From: Vanilla planifolia
Taxonomy: Eukaryota; Streptophyta; Magnoliopsida; Asparagales; Orchidaceae
Reading direction: 5' to 3'
DNA: 64,000 bases
NCBI GenBank assembly: GCA_023846275.1
Contig: JAIUJO010000619.1
Coordinates: 361,001 to 425,000 of the forward strand
Numbering within the stretch: the stretch's first letter is position 1; each line of letters begins with the position of its first letter. Under the pieces are notes generated by a model, which was not told the DNA's origin, ran no database searches, and saw nothing but the letters and a program-made list of their open reading frames with translations. The position numbers were made by a program, and so were the translations under genes. Of the stretch, positions 62,236 through 64,000 are shown piece by piece.

Positions 62236-63480
62236 AGTTAAGCTAGCCTAAGTTAGAGTAGAGTAGAGTAGAATATAGTATATTAGAGTAAAGTAGAGTA
62301 GAGCTAGCTTATGCTAGGCTAGGCAAGACTAGGCTAGAGTAGGCTAGGCTAGGAAAGGCTAGGTAGAGTAGAGTAGAGTAGAGCTAGGTTAAGGTAGGCT
62401 AGGCTAGGCTAAACAAGGCTAGAGTAGAGTAGAGGTGAGCATGCAGAGCAGAGTAGAGCCGAGCAGAGTGGAGCAGAGCAGAGCAAAGAAGGGCAGAGTA
62501 GAGTAAAGTGGAGCAAAGTAGAGCAGAGCAGAGCATAGCATCGCATAGCAGAGTAGAGTAGAGCTGGGTTAGGCTAGGCTAGGCTCGGCTAAGTTAGAGT
62601 AGAGTAGAGTAGAGCTAGATTTGGCTAGCCTAGGCTTGACTAGGCTAGGTATGAATATGCTGGGCTAGGCTAGGTTAGGATAGAGTAGAATAGAGTATAG
62701 TAAAGTGGAGTAAGGTTGAGTAGAGTAGAGCTAGGTTAGACAAGGCTAGGCTAAAGTGCAGAGTAGAGCAAAATAGAGTAGAACTTAATAGAGCATAATA
62801 AAGTAGAGTATTGTAGAGCAAAGCTTAGTAGAACTGAGTTGAGATCAGCTAAGCTGAGTTACCCAGACCCGTGAAGGGTAGAGCAGAGCAAAATAGAGTA
62901 GAATAAAGTAGGGTAGAGTAGAGCAGTGTAGAATAGAGAAGAGAATTATAGAGCAGAGCAAAGTTGACTTGAGTAAAGCAGAGTAGAGCTCAGCTAAGTA
63001 GAGCAGAGTAGAGTAGAGTGGAGTAGAGTAGAGTAGAGCTAGATTAGGCTAGGCTAGGCTAGGTTAGAGCAGAGCAGAGCATAGTAGAGTAGACCAGAGC
63101 AGAGCAGAATAGAGTAGAGCATAGTAGAGTAGAGCAGAATAGGACAGAGTAGAGCAAAATAGAGCAAACTAGAGTAGAGAAGTGCAAAAAAGAGAGGGCT
63201 AAGCAAGTAGAGTAGAGTAGAGTTAGGCTAGGCTAGGCTAGGCATGGCTAGGTTAGGTTTGGTTAGAGTAGAGTAAAGTAGAGTAGAGCAAGGTTAGTCA
63301 AGGTTAGGTTAAGCTACGTTAGAGTAGAATAGAGTAGAGTTGAGTTGAGTAGGGTGGAGTAGAGTAGAGTAGAGTAGAGTAGAGTGGAGTAGAGAAGAGT
63401 AGAGTAGAGTAGATCAAGGTTTGGTTAAGTTAGGTTAGGCTAAGCTAGGCTAGGTTATTCTAAGCTATGCTAGGCAAGGC
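62236..63480 (-). repeat. 1.45-kb higher-order repeat, copy 2 (partial)
   Basis: This copy follows directly on copy 1 and repeats its landmarks up to about 63.4 kb, after which the match becomes too weak to follow by eye. The non-pentameric landmark GAGATCAGCTAAGC followed by an AGTT.CCCAGA stretch occurs only in these two copies as far as I could see. Visible divergence between copies is substantial, so the duplication is not very recent. Confidence 0.8.
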
Positions 63481-63896
63481 TAGAGTAGAGTATAATAAAG
63501 TAAAGTAGAGTAGAGCTAGGCTAGGCTAGGCTTGGCTAGAGTACAACAGAGTAGAGTAGAGTAGAGTAGAATAGAGTAGAGCAGAGTAGAGTATGGTTGT
63601 GCAAATTAGAGTAGAGTAGAGTAGAGTATAGCAGAGCTATGTTAGGTTATACTAGGCTAAAGTAGAGTAGAGAAGAGTAGAGCTAGGATAGGCAAGGTTT
63701 GATTATAGTAGAGTAGAGTAGAGCAGAGTAGAGTAGGTTAGAGTAGAGCTAGTTATGCTACTAAGGGTAAGCTAGGCTCAGCTAAGATAGGCTAGAGTGG
63801 AGTTGGGTAGAGTAGAGTAGAGTAGTGTAAAGGTTAGTAAAAGAGAGTAGAGAAGAGCAGAGTAGAGCAGAGTAAAGTAGAGTAGAGCAGAGTAGT

Positions 63897-63922
63897 GGAG
63901 AGGAGAGGAGAGGAGAGAAGAG
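63897..63922 (-). repeat. AGGAG homopurine tract of 26 bases
   Basis: A pure purine run (GGAGAGGAG repeats) inside block E, another small CTCCT-dialect patch in the inverted orientation. Confidence 0.8.
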
Positions 63923-64000
63923 TAGAGCATGGTTGAGTAGAGCAGAGCAAGACAAAGTGTAATTGACCAGAGAAGAAAAGAGTAAAGCATAGCAGAGTAG

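Larger units (their letters stand above)
44961..64000 (-). repeat. Pentamer satellite block E, inverted orientation
   Basis: This continues block D with the same orientation and the same unit style (GCTAGGTTAGGCTAGGC followed by a GAGTA run). GAGCA and AAGCA variants cluster in patches, for example near 46110-46210, 49120-49215 and 62440-62540, so composition drifts on a scale of hundreds of bases. Short AGGAG tracts occur near 51924-51957 and 63897-63922. A 1.45-kb higher-order repeat is visible from about 60.78 kb. No gene, RNA or transposon was recognised in these 19 kb. Open frames on - are period by-products. Confidence 0.9.

Overview
The window is almost gene-free repetitive DNA from a plant, most likely a flowering plant. 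The plant call rests on an 8.8-kb Ty3/gypsy chromovirus of Tekay (Del) type with an initiator-Met tRNA primer site, and on a solo LTR whose ends resemble plant Ty1/copia (SIRE/Maximus-like) LTRs. No host protein gene, tRNA or rRNA was recognised. The setting looks like constitutive heterochromatin (pericentromeric, subtelomeric or knob-like). The species cannot be named from this sequence alone.

About 75% of the window is one family of 5-bp-periodic satellite DNA. Its pentamers come in a few 'dialects': TCTAC, CCTAG/CCTAA, CCTAC, CTCCT and CCAAA/CCGAA. They form short ordered blocks, and these are combined into higher-order repeats of about 76 bp, 265 bp, 735 bp, 1.45 kb and 6.6 kb. From base 1 to about 31317 the pyrimidine-rich strand is the + strand. 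From about 31318 to the end it is the - strand. The switch is abrupt and sits on a small hairpin at 31311-31331.

Layout: 1-5526 pentamer satellite; 5527-8839 an ORF-free A+T-rich island; 8840-10800 a complex segment with four CCAAA/CCGAA arrays, a long palindrome with an (AT)52 core and a 735-bp duplication; 10800-16623 satellite with much CCTAC; 16624-25421 the Tekay element on the - strand (LTR, integrase, RNase H, RT, protease, gag, LTR as read along +); 25422-28500 satellite repeating the order of landmarks at 10.2-12.1 kb; 28500-31317 two-dialect satellite; 31318-42662 two-dialect satellite in the opposite orientation; 42668-44955 a solo LTR with a perfect 5-bp target duplication; 44961-64000 two-dialect satellite with a 1.45-kb higher-order repeat near its end.

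The only protein-coding material is the decayed coding region of the Tekay element. Nearly all other open frames follow from the pentamer period: TCTAC reads as a Ser-Thr-Leu-Leu-Tyr repeat in every frame of its strand, and CCAAA/TTTGG reads as Pro-Asn-Gln-Thr-Lys or Phe-Gly-Leu-Val-Trp. The points of interest are therefore structural: the strand-polarity switch, the ordered pentamer blocks, the layered higher-order repeats, and the two AT-rich structures near 5.5-9.7 kb.
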